From Rhodoblastus sphagnicola (GTDB taxonomy: Bacteria > Pseudomonadota > Alphaproteobacteria > Rhizobiales > Beijerinckiaceae), in contig NZ_NHSJ01000140.1 of NCBI RefSeq assembly GCF_002937075.1, forward strand, positions 1-64,000: a stretch of 64,000 nucleotides of DNA, read 5' to 3'. Positions 32,555 through 40,670 of the stretch are shown here, in pieces. The translations under genes were made by a program, and so were the position numbers. Under the pieces are notes generated by a model. The model was not told the DNA's origin and did not search any database. It was given only the letters and a program-made list of their open reading frames with translations. The first letter of the stretch is position 1. Every line of letters begins with the position of its first letter.

Positions 32555-33572
32555 CATCGCTCCAAGCGAACGTCTGAGTCGCGTTCTCGCCAACCAGCCG
32601 GTGGACCGCGCCCCGGTGATCTGCACCGGCGGGATGATGAACGCCGCCGTGACCCAGGTCATGGACGAAAACGGCCCGACCCTGCCGGCGGCGCATTTCG
32701 ACGCCGAGGGCATGGCCGAACTGGCCCAGCGCGTCCACGCCGCCACCGGCTTCGAAAATCTCGGCGTGCCGTTCTGCATGACCGTCGAGCCGGAAATTCT
32801 CGGCAGCCGCATCGATCCGGGCACGCTGTCCTGCGAACCCAAAATCGCCGAAGAGGCGTTCGCCTCCTGCGGCGCGGTCGAAATCCGCGATGTGAAGAAA
32901 ATCATCCGCGAGGGCCGCATCGCCACCGTCGTCCAGGCCGCCCACCACCTGAAAAAGCGCAACCCCGACACCCCCGTGATCGCCAGCCTGTCCGGCCCGG
33001 TCAGCACCGCCGCATCGGTGGTGACGCCGCTGACCTTTCTCAAGGAATTGCGCACCCGCCCGCAAGACGCCCATCGCGTGCTCGACTATGTGACGCGGCT
33101 GCTGGTGGAATATGCCCGCGAAGTCATCGACAACGGCGCCGATGTCATCGCCATCGGCGACCCCACCGCCACCGGCGAGATTTTGGGACCGCGCATCTTT
33201 GAAGATTTCGCCGTGCGCTACATCAATCAGGTGTGCGACGCGGTCCACGCCAACGGCAAGCAGGTGATCGTCCATATTTGCGGCGACATGTCCAAGAGCC
33301 GCAACCAGCTCGCCGCGATCCACGCCGACGCCATCAGCGTCGACGCTTTGGTCAATCTCAAGCAGTTGAAGGCGGACTTCCCCCAGATCAACACAATGGG
33401 CAACGTCAGCACCTCCCTGCTCGAATTCGGCGATGCGGAAAAAGTGTCGCGCAACACCGCCCGTCTCGTGCGCGACGGCATCGACATCATCTCGCCGGCC
33501 TGCGGCCTGAGCACCTCGACCGGCCTGCACAACATCCGCGCCCTCACCGAGACCGTGAAGGGAAACGCGTGA
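32547..33572 (+). CDS. UroD-family corrinoid methyltransferase 3
   Basis: The 341-residue protein is a paralogue of methyltransferase 2 with the same blocks: VDRAPVICTGGMMNAAV, SLSGPVSTAASVVTPLTFLKELRTRP, zinc ligands H243-x-C245 in VIVHICGDMSKS and C319 in SPACGLSTSTGLHN. The last motif is close to that of MtaA/MtbA methylcobamide:CoM methyltransferases. Coenzyme M is not expected in this organism, so the thiol partner may be homocysteine, methanethiol or another thiol. The gene overlaps methyltransferase 2 and the RACo gene. Confidence 0.88.
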   Translation: MSDIAPSERLSRVLANQPVDRAPVICTGGMMNAAVTQVMDENGPTLPAAHFDAEGMAELAQRVHAATGFENLGVPFCMTVEPEILGSRIDPGTLSCEPKIAEEAFASCGAVEIRDVKKIIREGRIATVVQAAHHLKKRNPDTPVIASLSGPVSTAASVVTPLTFLKELRTRPQDAHRVLDYVTRLLVEYAREVIDNGADVIAIGDPTATGEILGPRIFEDFAVRYINQVCDAVHANGKQVIVHICGDMSKSRNQLAAIHADAISVDALVNLKQLKADFPQINTMGNVSTSLLEFGDAEKVSRNTARLVRDGIDIISPACGLSTSTGLHNIRALTETVKGNA

Positions 33573-35272
33573 TGGCGCAGGTTCATTTCCGCTCCCATGA
33601 CCTGCGCATTGAAGTGGAGAAGGGCTCCTCGCTGCTCGACGCGGCGCGGCGCGGCCGTATCCGGCTGGACGCCCCCTGCAATGGCGCGGGCACATGCGGC
33701 AAATGCAAGGTGCGCCTCGACGACGACGCCCGCGACGCCGCCCGCATCGTAGCCTCCGACAAACTGTCGGAGGCCGACCGTCGCGACGGTTTCGTGCTGC
33801 TCTGCACGACGCTGGTCGAAGGCGACCTCGCCCTCGACATGCCGGTCGGCGCCGAGCACGGGTTGAAGATTCTGGAGCACGGCCAGCAGATCGACCTGCC
33901 GCTGGCGCCGTGGATCGGCAAACGCCACCGGCCCGAGTTGAACGCCACCGAAGTCCTGTCCGGCGCGGATGTGATCGCGCAGGAGCCCGGCGACACCACG
34001 CCCTACAGCTATGGCCTGGCGATCGACATCGGCAGCACGACCATCGTCGCCTCGCTGATCGATCTGGGGACGGGATCGCGGGTTGGTTCGGCCTCGGCCC
34101 TCAATCCGCAGGCGCACCATGCCCAGGACGTGCTGTCGCGCATCAAACTGGGCTCGACGCCGGAGGGGCTGGCCTTGCTGGCGGGCGAGGTCATTGGCGA
34201 GATCAACCGTCTCATCGGCGAACTCGTCGCCGAGGCCCGCATCCCGCGCCGGCGCATCTACGAAGCGGTGATCGCCGGCAACACCTGCATGCTGCATCTG
34301 GCCGCCAAGGTCGATCCCGAACCCTTGGGCCGCTATCCCTACACGCCGACGCTGACCGGCGACCGCCATCTGTCGTCCCGGGCCTTGGGGCTGGCGATTT
34401 CGAAATCCGGGCTGGTCTATGTGCCCCCGATCGTCTCCGGCTTCGTCGGCGCCGACATCACCGCCGGCATGTTGTCCGCCAGCCTCGCCGAGGCCAAGGG
34501 CGTCACCTTGTTCGTCGATATCGGCACCAACGGCGAGATGGTCTTGGCCCGCGACGGCCATTTGCAGGCGACCTCCACCGCCGCCGGCCCGGCCTTCGAG
34601 GGCATGAACATCGCCTGCGGCATGCGGGCGGCTCAAGGCGCCATCGAGCGCGTCAGTCTCGAAGGCGGCGACGTCAGCGTGCAAACCATCGGCGACGCGC
34701 CAGCTGTCGGCCTGTGCGGCAGCGGCCTGCTCGACGCCATCGCCGAACTGGCCGTGCATGGCGTGATCGAAAGCTCCGGCCGCTTCACCAAAAATCGCGG
34801 CGCGCTGCCGCCGGGCCTGCAAGCCCGCTTTGGCGAGCGCGACGGCAAGCCTGTGTTTCATCTCACCGAAACCGTCTTTCTGTCGCAGGGCGACATCCGC
34901 CAGGTGCAGCTCGCCAAGGGCGCCGTGCGCGCCGGCATCGACGTGCTGCTGCGCCGCAACGGCCTGATCGCGGCGCAAGTGGACCGCGCGCTGATCGCGG
35001 GTTCGTTCGGCTATCACCTGACGGTGCGCAGCCTGCTGGATATCGGCCTGTTCCCGCCCGAATTCGACGGCAAGGCGGAATATGTCGGCAACACCTCGCA
35101 GACCGGCGCTGAAGCCCTGCTGACCCACGCGCCGAGCCGGGAGTCGCTCGCGCGGCTGGTGCGCGCGGTCGAAGCGGTGGAGCTGGCCAATGACGACGCC
35201 TTTACCAAAGTGTTCGTCGCCGCCATGGCGTTTCCCCGCCCCAACCGCCCTGAACTGGAAGCCGTGGCGTGA
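33572..35272 (+). CDS. RACo-type reductive activator of corrinoid protein
   Basis: The ATG at 33572 overlaps the preceding stop (TGATG) and gives 566 residues. The N-terminus is a [2Fe-2S] ferredoxin domain with C36-x5-C42-x2-C45 (APCNGAGTCGKC) and C78. A linker leads to the large ASKHA-type ATPase part: GLAIDIGSTTIVASL near residue 146, GFVGADITAGML, FVDIGTNGEMVL near 315, and the Gly-rich LCGSGLLDAI. RACo proteins (RamA-like in function, DUF4445 family) use ATP to return inactive Co(II) corrinoid to Co(I). Presence next to the corrinoid protein is the normal context. Upstream in-frame sequence is shadow of methyltransferase 3. Confidence 0.93.
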   Translation: MAQVHFRSHDLRIEVEKGSSLLDAARRGRIRLDAPCNGAGTCGKCKVRLDDDARDAARIVASDKLSEADRRDGFVLLCTTLVEGDLALDMPVGAEHGLKILEHGQQIDLPLAPWIGKRHRPELNATEVLSGADVIAQEPGDTTPYSYGLAIDIGSTTIVASLIDLGTGSRVGSASALNPQAHHAQDVLSRIKLGSTPEGLALLAGEVIGEINRLIGELVAEARIPRRRIYEAVIAGNTCMLHLAAKVDPEPLGRYPYTPTLTGDRHLSSRALGLAISKSGLVYVPPIVSGFVGADITAGMLSASLAEAKGVTLFVDIGTNGEMVLARDGHLQATSTAAGPAFEGMNIACGMRAAQGAIERVSLEGGDVSVQTIGDAPAVGLCGSGLLDAIAELAVHGVIESSGRFTKNRGALPPGLQARFGERDGKPVFHLTETVFLSQGDIRQVQLAKGAVRAGIDVLLRRNGLIAAQVDRALIAGSFGYHLTVRSLLDIGLFPPEFDGKAEYVGNTSQTGAEALLTHAPSRESLARLVRAVEAVELANDDAFTKVFVAAMAFPRPNRPELEAVA

Positions 35273-36255
35273 GCGGCGCGGATTCGCGTATTCCGGTCAC
35301 GCTGGTCACGGGCTTTCTGGGCAGCGGCAAGACCACCCTGCTGTCCGCCCTGCTACGCCAGCCCGAACCGGGGCGCCTCGCAATCGTCATCAACGAATTC
35401 GGCGAGGTTCCGCTTGATCAGGCGTTGATCGGGCGCACCGAAGGCCAGGTCGTCGTGTTGAGCGGCGGCTGCCTGTGCTGCGCCATCGGCGGCGACGTGG
35501 TCTCGACCCTTCTGGGCTTGCACGCGCTGCGCGCGGAAAAACCGTTCGAGCGGGTCGTGATCGAAACCAGCGGTCTGGCCGACCCCGGTCCGATCCTGGC
35601 GCCGCTGGTCCAGGCGCCGGAGCTGACCGGTCTGTTCCGCGTGGATGGCGTGGTGGCGGTGGTGGACGCCTTGCAAGGCCTGCGCGAACTCGGGAGGCAG
35701 CGGGTTTGCGTCAAGCAGGTCGCGCTCGCCGACCGCATCCTCCTCAGCAAGAGCGACATCGCCGCGCCACTGGCGGTGACGCGTTTGCGGGACCGGCTGG
35801 CCGAGATCAATCCCTGGGCGCCGCTGACGACGGCCAATCACGGCGCCGTGGACGCCGCCTGGCTGTTCGATCCGGGGGCCGCCCGCCCCATCTGCGAACA
35901 CGCCGGTCACGATCACGACCATTCCCACGGCATCGGCGCGTTTTGCCTGTGGTTCGACCAGCCCGTGACATGGGAGGCGTTCGCGCGGGCCGTCGGCGAC
36001 CTGACCGAGGCGCACGGCGAGGCCATCCTGCGCATCAAGGGTCTGCTGAACCTCAACGGACGCCCCGTCGCCGTCCATGGCGTGCAACACTTCCTGCATC
36101 CGCCCGAACCGCTGCCGGACTGGCCGGACCAGGAGCGCCGCTCGCGGCTCATTGTCATCGCCGACCGGCTGACAGAGGCGGAGGTGCGATCGTTTTTCTC
36201 AAACATGGACTTTGTTGCGCAAGCAAGCCGGAAAGAATGCGCTGACGCTTCCTGA
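35269..36255 (+). CDS. CobW/COG0523-family GTPase, likely metallochaperone
   Basis: The GTG at 35269 overlaps the RACo stop (GTGA) and gives 328 residues. The G-domain shows Walker A GFLGSGKTTLL (residues 15-25), the metal site GGCLCC (C68-x-C70-C71), VIETSGLADP and the base-binding SKSD. A His-rich stretch (CEHAGHDHDHSHG, about residues 205-217) precedes the C-terminal domain. COG0523 proteins deliver zinc or cobalt to target enzymes. Since the operon encodes three zinc methyltransferases and a cobalt cofactor protein, either metal would make sense. It is the last gene of the operon. Confidence 0.9.
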   Translation: MSGADSRIPVTLVTGFLGSGKTTLLSALLRQPEPGRLAIVINEFGEVPLDQALIGRTEGQVVVLSGGCLCCAIGGDVVSTLLGLHALRAEKPFERVVIETSGLADPGPILAPLVQAPELTGLFRVDGVVAVVDALQGLRELGRQRVCVKQVALADRILLSKSDIAAPLAVTRLRDRLAEINPWAPLTTANHGAVDAAWLFDPGAARPICEHAGHDHDHSHGIGAFCLWFDQPVTWEAFARAVGDLTEAHGEAILRIKGLLNLNGRPVAVHGVQHFLHPPEPLPDWPDQERRSRLIVIADRLTEAEVRSFFSNMDFVAQASRKECADAS

Positions 36256-36296
36256 CCAGGGCAATCGGGTGAACGCAAATAGCGGTTAGGCGGGGA

Positions 36297-36465
36297 CTCC
36301 TTCTCCCCTTGCGGGAGAAGGTGGATCGCCGCCGTCAGGCGGCGAGACGGATGAGGGGGTCGGCAGTCACGGAAAAACGCCTTTGTTCTTGCGTTTGAAC
36401 CCCTCATCCGACCCCCATAGCCCGTCGCATGACGCCCGTCTTGCGATGGGCTTTGGGGAGAAGGA
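36297..36465. repeat. Palindromic intergenic repeat of the Hyphomicrobiales type
   Basis: CCTTCTCCC-CTTGC-GGGAGAAGG (36299-36321) is a perfect hairpin. TCGCCGCC-GTCA-GGCGGCGA (36326-36345) is a second. GGATGAGGGG (36349-36358) is inverted as CCCCTCATCC (36401-36410), and a GGGGAGAAGG end lies near 36455-36465. Such mosaics are scattered through genomes of this order. The hairpins may also terminate the corrinoid operon. Confidence 0.65.
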
Positions 36466-36541
36466 AACACGACCGCGCGTGCTTCTTCTTCATTCACCTG
36501 ATTGCCCTGGTTCCCTGACAAGCGACAGGCGGTCGTTCTTC

Positions 36542-37891
36542 TCAATCCCGCGCCAGCGCCAGCTTTTGACCGAACGGCGGCGCGGCGCGCGCGTGGGAGT
36601 CCGGCACGGCCCAGATCACCGGCCATTCCGGCTGGAAGCGCGCCGGTCCCTCCAGGTCGGTCAGGACCACGCCAATGTCCGGCCGATACAGGTCGGCGCG
36701 CTCGAGCAGCGGCGTGAAATCGGTGCCGCCGCCGCCGGCGAAATCAATGTCGTCCAAATCAATGTCGCGCAAGTCGAACGCGCCCGGCTCGAAGACCTCG
36801 ACACGACGGACCCGGTCATCGCCGATCACCACAATGAGGCCAGCCTCCTGCCGGCGGCTGATCGCCGCGATCTCCGTGGCGAATTGTTTGAGCAGATCGT
36901 CGTCGATCGAGCCGGACACATCGACGATCACGGCGATGCGCGGCGCGTTGGCGTTGGCGCAGGAACCGGGCTCGAACGGCAGGCGCCGGTTCGGGCCGGC
37001 GCGTCCCTGGTTGGCGATATAGGAGCGCGTCGGCCGCGACCACGACACCGCCTGCTTTCGCGAAAGTCCTCTGGCGAGCCGCGTGCGCAAAACCTGGCGC
37101 CAGGGGGTGCGGGTGCGCGGCAGATCGGCGATCAGGGCGCGCAGCATGGAAAAATCGCCGTCGCCGGCATGGCCGCGCAACAGGCGCTCGCTCCATTCGC
37201 GGGCCTGTTCGGTTTCAAGCTCCGGCGCGGATTCCGCGTCGAGGTTCGGCGCGAGGTCGTAAGCGATTTGAGCGCCGAGTTCGCGCGCCCGCGCCGCGCG
37301 CGGGCCATCTTGGGCGCTTGGCTGGGCGCTCGGCTGAAGCGGGTCGCCGGTCTGGCGTGGCGAACCGTCGCCCTCGGCCTGGGACGCGCGCGCCTTGGCG
37401 CCGGTCTCCGCCCGCGCGCCCTTGCCGCGATCGTCGATGCTGCGGTAGAGCCGCTCGACATCCCATTGCAACAAAGCGGTTTCGACATCCTGTTTCACAT
37501 TCAGCGCCTGCGCCAGCAACTCGTCGAGGAAAACGGACGAAGCCGGCAGGCGCAGCCAGCCGAGATGCCCAAGCGCGCTGTTGACGATGGCGTCTGCGCA
37601 GATGTTGAACAATTGCATGTCGAGATCGCCAAGCACGCGCCGCAGATCGAGCGCGCGTTGCGGGTGGCGCAGCGCGATGTGCAGAACCTCGTGCGCGACA
37701 AATCCCGTCTGTTCGGGCAGGCCGAGGCGCTCGAAGGCGGGGCCGTACAACACCCGGTCGCCGTCGGTCATCACCATGGGCGCGTCGTCGTCGATTATGT
37801 CCTGGTGCCCGACCCAGAGCGCGAGACCGCCAGTGGACGGCGCGAATTCCACCATGCGCTGGATCGCGCGGACGCCCCGGTGATCATGCAT
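36542..37891 (-). CDS. DUF2201-type putative metallopeptidase with C-terminal VWA-like domain
   Basis: The ATG at 37891, overlapping the MoxR stop (ATGCATGA), gives 449 residues. Residues about 1-280 are a putative metallopeptidase domain with H67-E-V-L-H71 (HEVLHIALRH), the HExxH zinc site. A low-complexity linker lies near residues 145-190 (Gln/Ser/Ala/Gly-rich). Residues about 315-449 are a VWA-like domain with the MIDAS motif DVSGSID and GGGGTDFTPLLE. MoxR ATPases and VWA proteins act together as chaperone-like systems that insert metals or remodel enzyme complexes. The client is unknown. Confidence 0.85.
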   Translation of the reverse strand: MHDHRGVRAIQRMVEFAPSTGGLALWVGHQDIIDDDAPMVMTDGDRVLYGPAFERLGLPEQTGFVAHEVLHIALRHPQRALDLRRVLGDLDMQLFNICADAIVNSALGHLGWLRLPASSVFLDELLAQALNVKQDVETALLQWDVERLYRSIDDRGKGARAETGAKARASQAEGDGSPRQTGDPLQPSAQPSAQDGPRAARARELGAQIAYDLAPNLDAESAPELETEQAREWSERLLRGHAGDGDFSMLRALIADLPRTRTPWRQVLRTRLARGLSRKQAVSWSRPTRSYIANQGRAGPNRRLPFEPGSCANANAPRIAVIVDVSGSIDDDLLKQFATEIAAISRRQEAGLIVVIGDDRVRRVEVFEPGAFDLRDIDLDDIDFAGGGGTDFTPLLERADLYRPDIGVVLTDLEGPARFQPEWPVIWAVPDSHARAAPPFGQKLALARD

Positions 37892-38993
37892 CGACGCCAT
37901 CCCGGCGGCGCAATTCGGCGTAGCGTCGGTAGGACGGACTGTCCAGAATCGCGGCCTCCAGCCCCGCGGCGAGCGCGCGCTGCATCAACAGCTCCATCGT
38001 CAGGGTCTGCGCCTCGCGCAGCGGCAGCGGCGTGGCCCCCTTGATATCGGGCAATTGCTCAACAATCTCAAGCGCGCGCGAAAAAGTCCGGTCGTCGGCG
38101 CAGGCGGCCAACAGCCCGTAGATCATGCCGTAGAGGGCGTCGAGCGATCTCGGCAGCAGGGCGGCGGTCTCGGCGCCGGGACGCGCCGCCAGCAGGCGCA
38201 CCACGTCGGCGCCGGCCTGGATCTCGCGCAGCACGCCAAAAAACTCCGCCGCATTGGCGGCGCCTATGCGCCCCTGCACGAACACGCGTTTGGCCGAGGC
38301 GGACAGGCCGGATTTCAGCACATTGGAAATGTCCTCCCAGCCGCGCGGGCTGGCGCCGATCAGATGGTCGCCCGCAAGCTGCGCCTGGGAATCGTCGAGC
38401 TTGTCCGGCCGGATTTTCAGATAAGCCATAACCTCCGGCGCGAAATTCATGGAGGTCGCGTGGTCGAGAAAAGCCTCGATCACCGTCTGCACGTTGAAGT
38501 GGAACATGCGGTCGGCCAGCGCCGTTCCCATATCGTGGCCGACCGCGCCATGGAAACTGGCGTTGCCGGCGGCGATCACCTGCCAGCCATCGGGCAGAAC
38601 GTAATTGCCGACGCGGCGATCGAGGATCAGGGAATAGGCCGAGATTTGCAGCCGTTGATCGGCGGCGGTCAGTTCGTCGAGAAACAGGATGCCATCGTGC
38701 GCGTCGGGCGAGGGCAGGAATTCAGGCGGGAACCACACGGTTTTCGCCAGTGCGTCGTCGGCATAGATGGCGCCGCGAATATCGACCGGCTCGATGGTGG
38801 TCAGACGCAAATCGACCAGCGGAATCTTGAAATGGTCCGCGACCTGCCGGACGACGGACGACTTCCCGACGCCGCGCGCGCCCCACAGCATCGAGGCGCG
38901 GCGCCGCAGCACCGGGTCTGAATATTGCTCGATCAAGGCGGCTTTCGCCGTCGCGATCGAAATCGGGGGAATGTTCATGGGATTGCCGCGCAT
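37884..38993 (-). CDS. MoxR-type AAA+ ATPase
   Basis: The 369-residue protein has Walker A WGARGVGKSSVVRQ near residue 43, Walker B GILFLDELTAADQRLQ near 104, sensor-1 IAAGNAS and the arginine-finger region GTALADRMFHF. It lacks a membrane segment. The ATG at 38993 overlaps the stop of the upstream gene, and its own stop overlaps the DUF2201 gene, so the three genes form one tightly coupled operon. MoxR/VWA pairs maturate or activate partner complexes. No obvious client enzyme is adjacent; the membrane protein upstream is the best guess. Confidence 0.88.
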   Translation of the reverse strand: MRGNPMNIPPISIATAKAALIEQYSDPVLRRRASMLWGARGVGKSSVVRQVADHFKIPLVDLRLTTIEPVDIRGAIYADDALAKTVWFPPEFLPSPDAHDGILFLDELTAADQRLQISAYSLILDRRVGNYVLPDGWQVIAAGNASFHGAVGHDMGTALADRMFHFNVQTVIEAFLDHATSMNFAPEVMAYLKIRPDKLDDSQAQLAGDHLIGASPRGWEDISNVLKSGLSASAKRVFVQGRIGAANAAEFFGVLREIQAGADVVRLLAARPGAETAALLPRSLDALYGMIYGLLAACADDRTFSRALEIVEQLPDIKGATPLPLREAQTLTMELLMQRALAAGLEAAILDSPSYRRYAELRRRDGVDA

Positions 38994-40027
38994 CAGGCCC
39001 TTTCTTCATCGATGAGATGGGGTTCAACCGACGCTTCCGGACCTTCGCCAACGTCCGGCAAGGGAAACCATGACGGAGCCTTGGAAGGACGCGGCAGCGG
39101 CGGAATTTCGAAACGCGGCAGTTCACGCATGGCGAACAGCATGAAAAGCAGCACCGGCGGAAAGTTGAAGATCAGAAACCGGAAGGGGGAGTCCTCGGGG
39201 ATGCCCGCGAAGGTCAGCGCCCCGGCGCCGGCGATCAGGGCGACGGACACCAACAGGGGGATCAGGCGCCGGAACACCACGGCCCAGCGCGCCCGCAAAA
39301 ACCTGTCGTGGAATTGGCGCGGCGGCTCGGCAAAAGTCCGAGCGAGATGCGCCACGGTTCGCTCCAGCGCGCTCTCGATGTGGCGGCTGCGGCGGGGCTC
39401 CTTGCCCGGCGCGCGCAAGGAGCTGGTCCAACCGGCCCCGCGCGGTCGCAGCACCCGCCAATCCCAGCCTAAAATCGCCAGCAAGTCTTCCGGCAAGTCT
39501 TCCGGCATGGCCAGCGCACAATCCGGCCGGGGCGACAGCTCGATCTCCGCCGGATATCCTGTTCCGGTGTCCGCCTTCACGGCCAGATCGAGGCGATCGA
39601 GCCGGGTTTGCGCCGATGTGAGCGCCATCGGCATCGGCCGCGTCGCATCGCCCGGCTTAGGCGTCAGCCGGTAGCTGAAGGCGATGGGAATATCCGCGAC
39701 CCAGCGAAACTGGCGCTCCAGCGGAACGGCCTCGACGCGGGCCAGCAGCTCTCCGGGATCGTCGCCCTCCGTCGTCAGCTTCGCTGTCGCGCCGCTTGCA
39801 AGGGTCACGACGCGGATCAGCCTGAACAGCGGGGGGCGTGGGTTCTCAAGCTGAAGGATTTCGCTCGCGCCAGCGCAGCCCGTCGTTGCGCTGTCGCGCA
39901 CGATCGGCTTGAAGGCGAGGCGCCGCTCGATGCGGTTGCTCGCGGAGAGATCGACATGGCGGCCGCGACGGGTGAAAGGTTCGATCAGGCCGAGAATTTC
40001 GTGGTGGGTCAGAGGGGGCGCCGTCAC
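38993..40027 (-). CDS. Unknown protein with two C-terminal membrane helices
   Basis: I do not recognise a family in this 344-residue protein. Residues about 1-240 are soluble and rich in Arg and Pro, with no clear motif. Residues about 250-310 hold two membrane helices (VVFRRLIPLLVSVALIAGAGALTFAG; FRFLIFNFPPVLLFMLFAM). The end is an acidic, Pro-rich tail. It is the first gene of the operon with the MoxR ATPase and the DUF2201 protein, so it may anchor that system in the membrane. Confidence 0.6.
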   Translation of the reverse strand: MTAPPLTHHEILGLIEPFTRRGRHVDLSASNRIERRLAFKPIVRDSATTGCAGASEILQLENPRPPLFRLIRVVTLASGATAKLTTEGDDPGELLARVEAVPLERQFRWVADIPIAFSYRLTPKPGDATRPMPMALTSAQTRLDRLDLAVKADTGTGYPAEIELSPRPDCALAMPEDLPEDLLAILGWDWRVLRPRGAGWTSSLRAPGKEPRRSRHIESALERTVAHLARTFAEPPRQFHDRFLRARWAVVFRRLIPLLVSVALIAGAGALTFAGIPEDSPFRFLIFNFPPVLLFMLFAMRELPRFEIPPLPRPSKAPSWFPLPDVGEGPEASVEPHLIDEERA

Positions 40028-40232
40028 GCCGCCTTGTCCGCGCGATAGGCCGCCGTCCGATGCAGACGCCGCCAGCCAAAGAAACGCCAGACAACAAAAC
40101 GCGGACGCGTCCGCCGCTCACCAAACGTCAATCGATCGCCTCCAGCGCGCTTCACGCCCAAAGCGTATATCGGATCGGTCCAGTGTCAAAGCGCATCCGC
40201 CCCGACGGCGGGCGCGGGCCGGTCTCCGCCTT

Positions 40233-40424
40233 TCAGGCGGCGTCGCCCTGGCGCGACTGTCCTCTTTGCGACGCCAGCATTTGCAACTGTCTCACGGCTT
40301 CATCGACATGGTCGCGGGCCCTTTGCCGGGCGACCGCGTCCATGCTCGAGACTTCCAGTTCGGCGCGCGCGTAAAGCATGTGAATGAGCGCCAGTTCCAT
40401 GATTTCCGCGATTTCGCTGTCCAT
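40233..40424 (-). CDS. Small hypothetical helical protein
   Basis: The ATG at 40424 has GGGGAG eight bases upstream and opens 63 residues, mostly helix (MDSEIAEIMELALIHMLYARAELE; ARDHVDEAVRQLQMLASQRG). No Cys, no signal, no membrane helix and no family recognised. It lies alone, 205 bases upstream of the MoxR operon. The ribosome site and protein-like composition support it. Confidence 0.6.
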   Translation of the reverse strand: MDSEIAEIMELALIHMLYARAELEVSSMDAVARQRARDHVDEAVRQLQMLASQRGQSRQGDAA

Positions 40425-40670
40425 TCACATGCTCCCCGTGACGCCGCATTGTCTTGTTATTTTCGGTCGTCAAGGCCAGTTTCGCACAGGAAGCAAGAAA
40501 TCCGTATGTCACAGATCAAGTCAGTCTTTATGAATTGACGGGCGCAAGGTTAAGACCGGCATATAATTTCGGCCTTTTAACTCAACTTTGCCTGCGTCGA
40601 GATTCAGGCCAGTTTCGACCCTTTCCCTTGATCCGCGACGCGCGCTTCCAATTCCGGGAACGAAACAGCG

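Noticed and set aside
30379-33055. Long minus-strand frames across the corrinoid methyltransferase genes
   Set aside because: The plus strand encodes three conserved UroD-family proteins with zinc ligands in register; the antisense frames have no motifs.
36256-36541. CRISPR-like array from the repeated palindromes
   Set aside because: The repeats are inverted and of different lengths, with no regular spacers; they fit a dispersed intergenic repeat.
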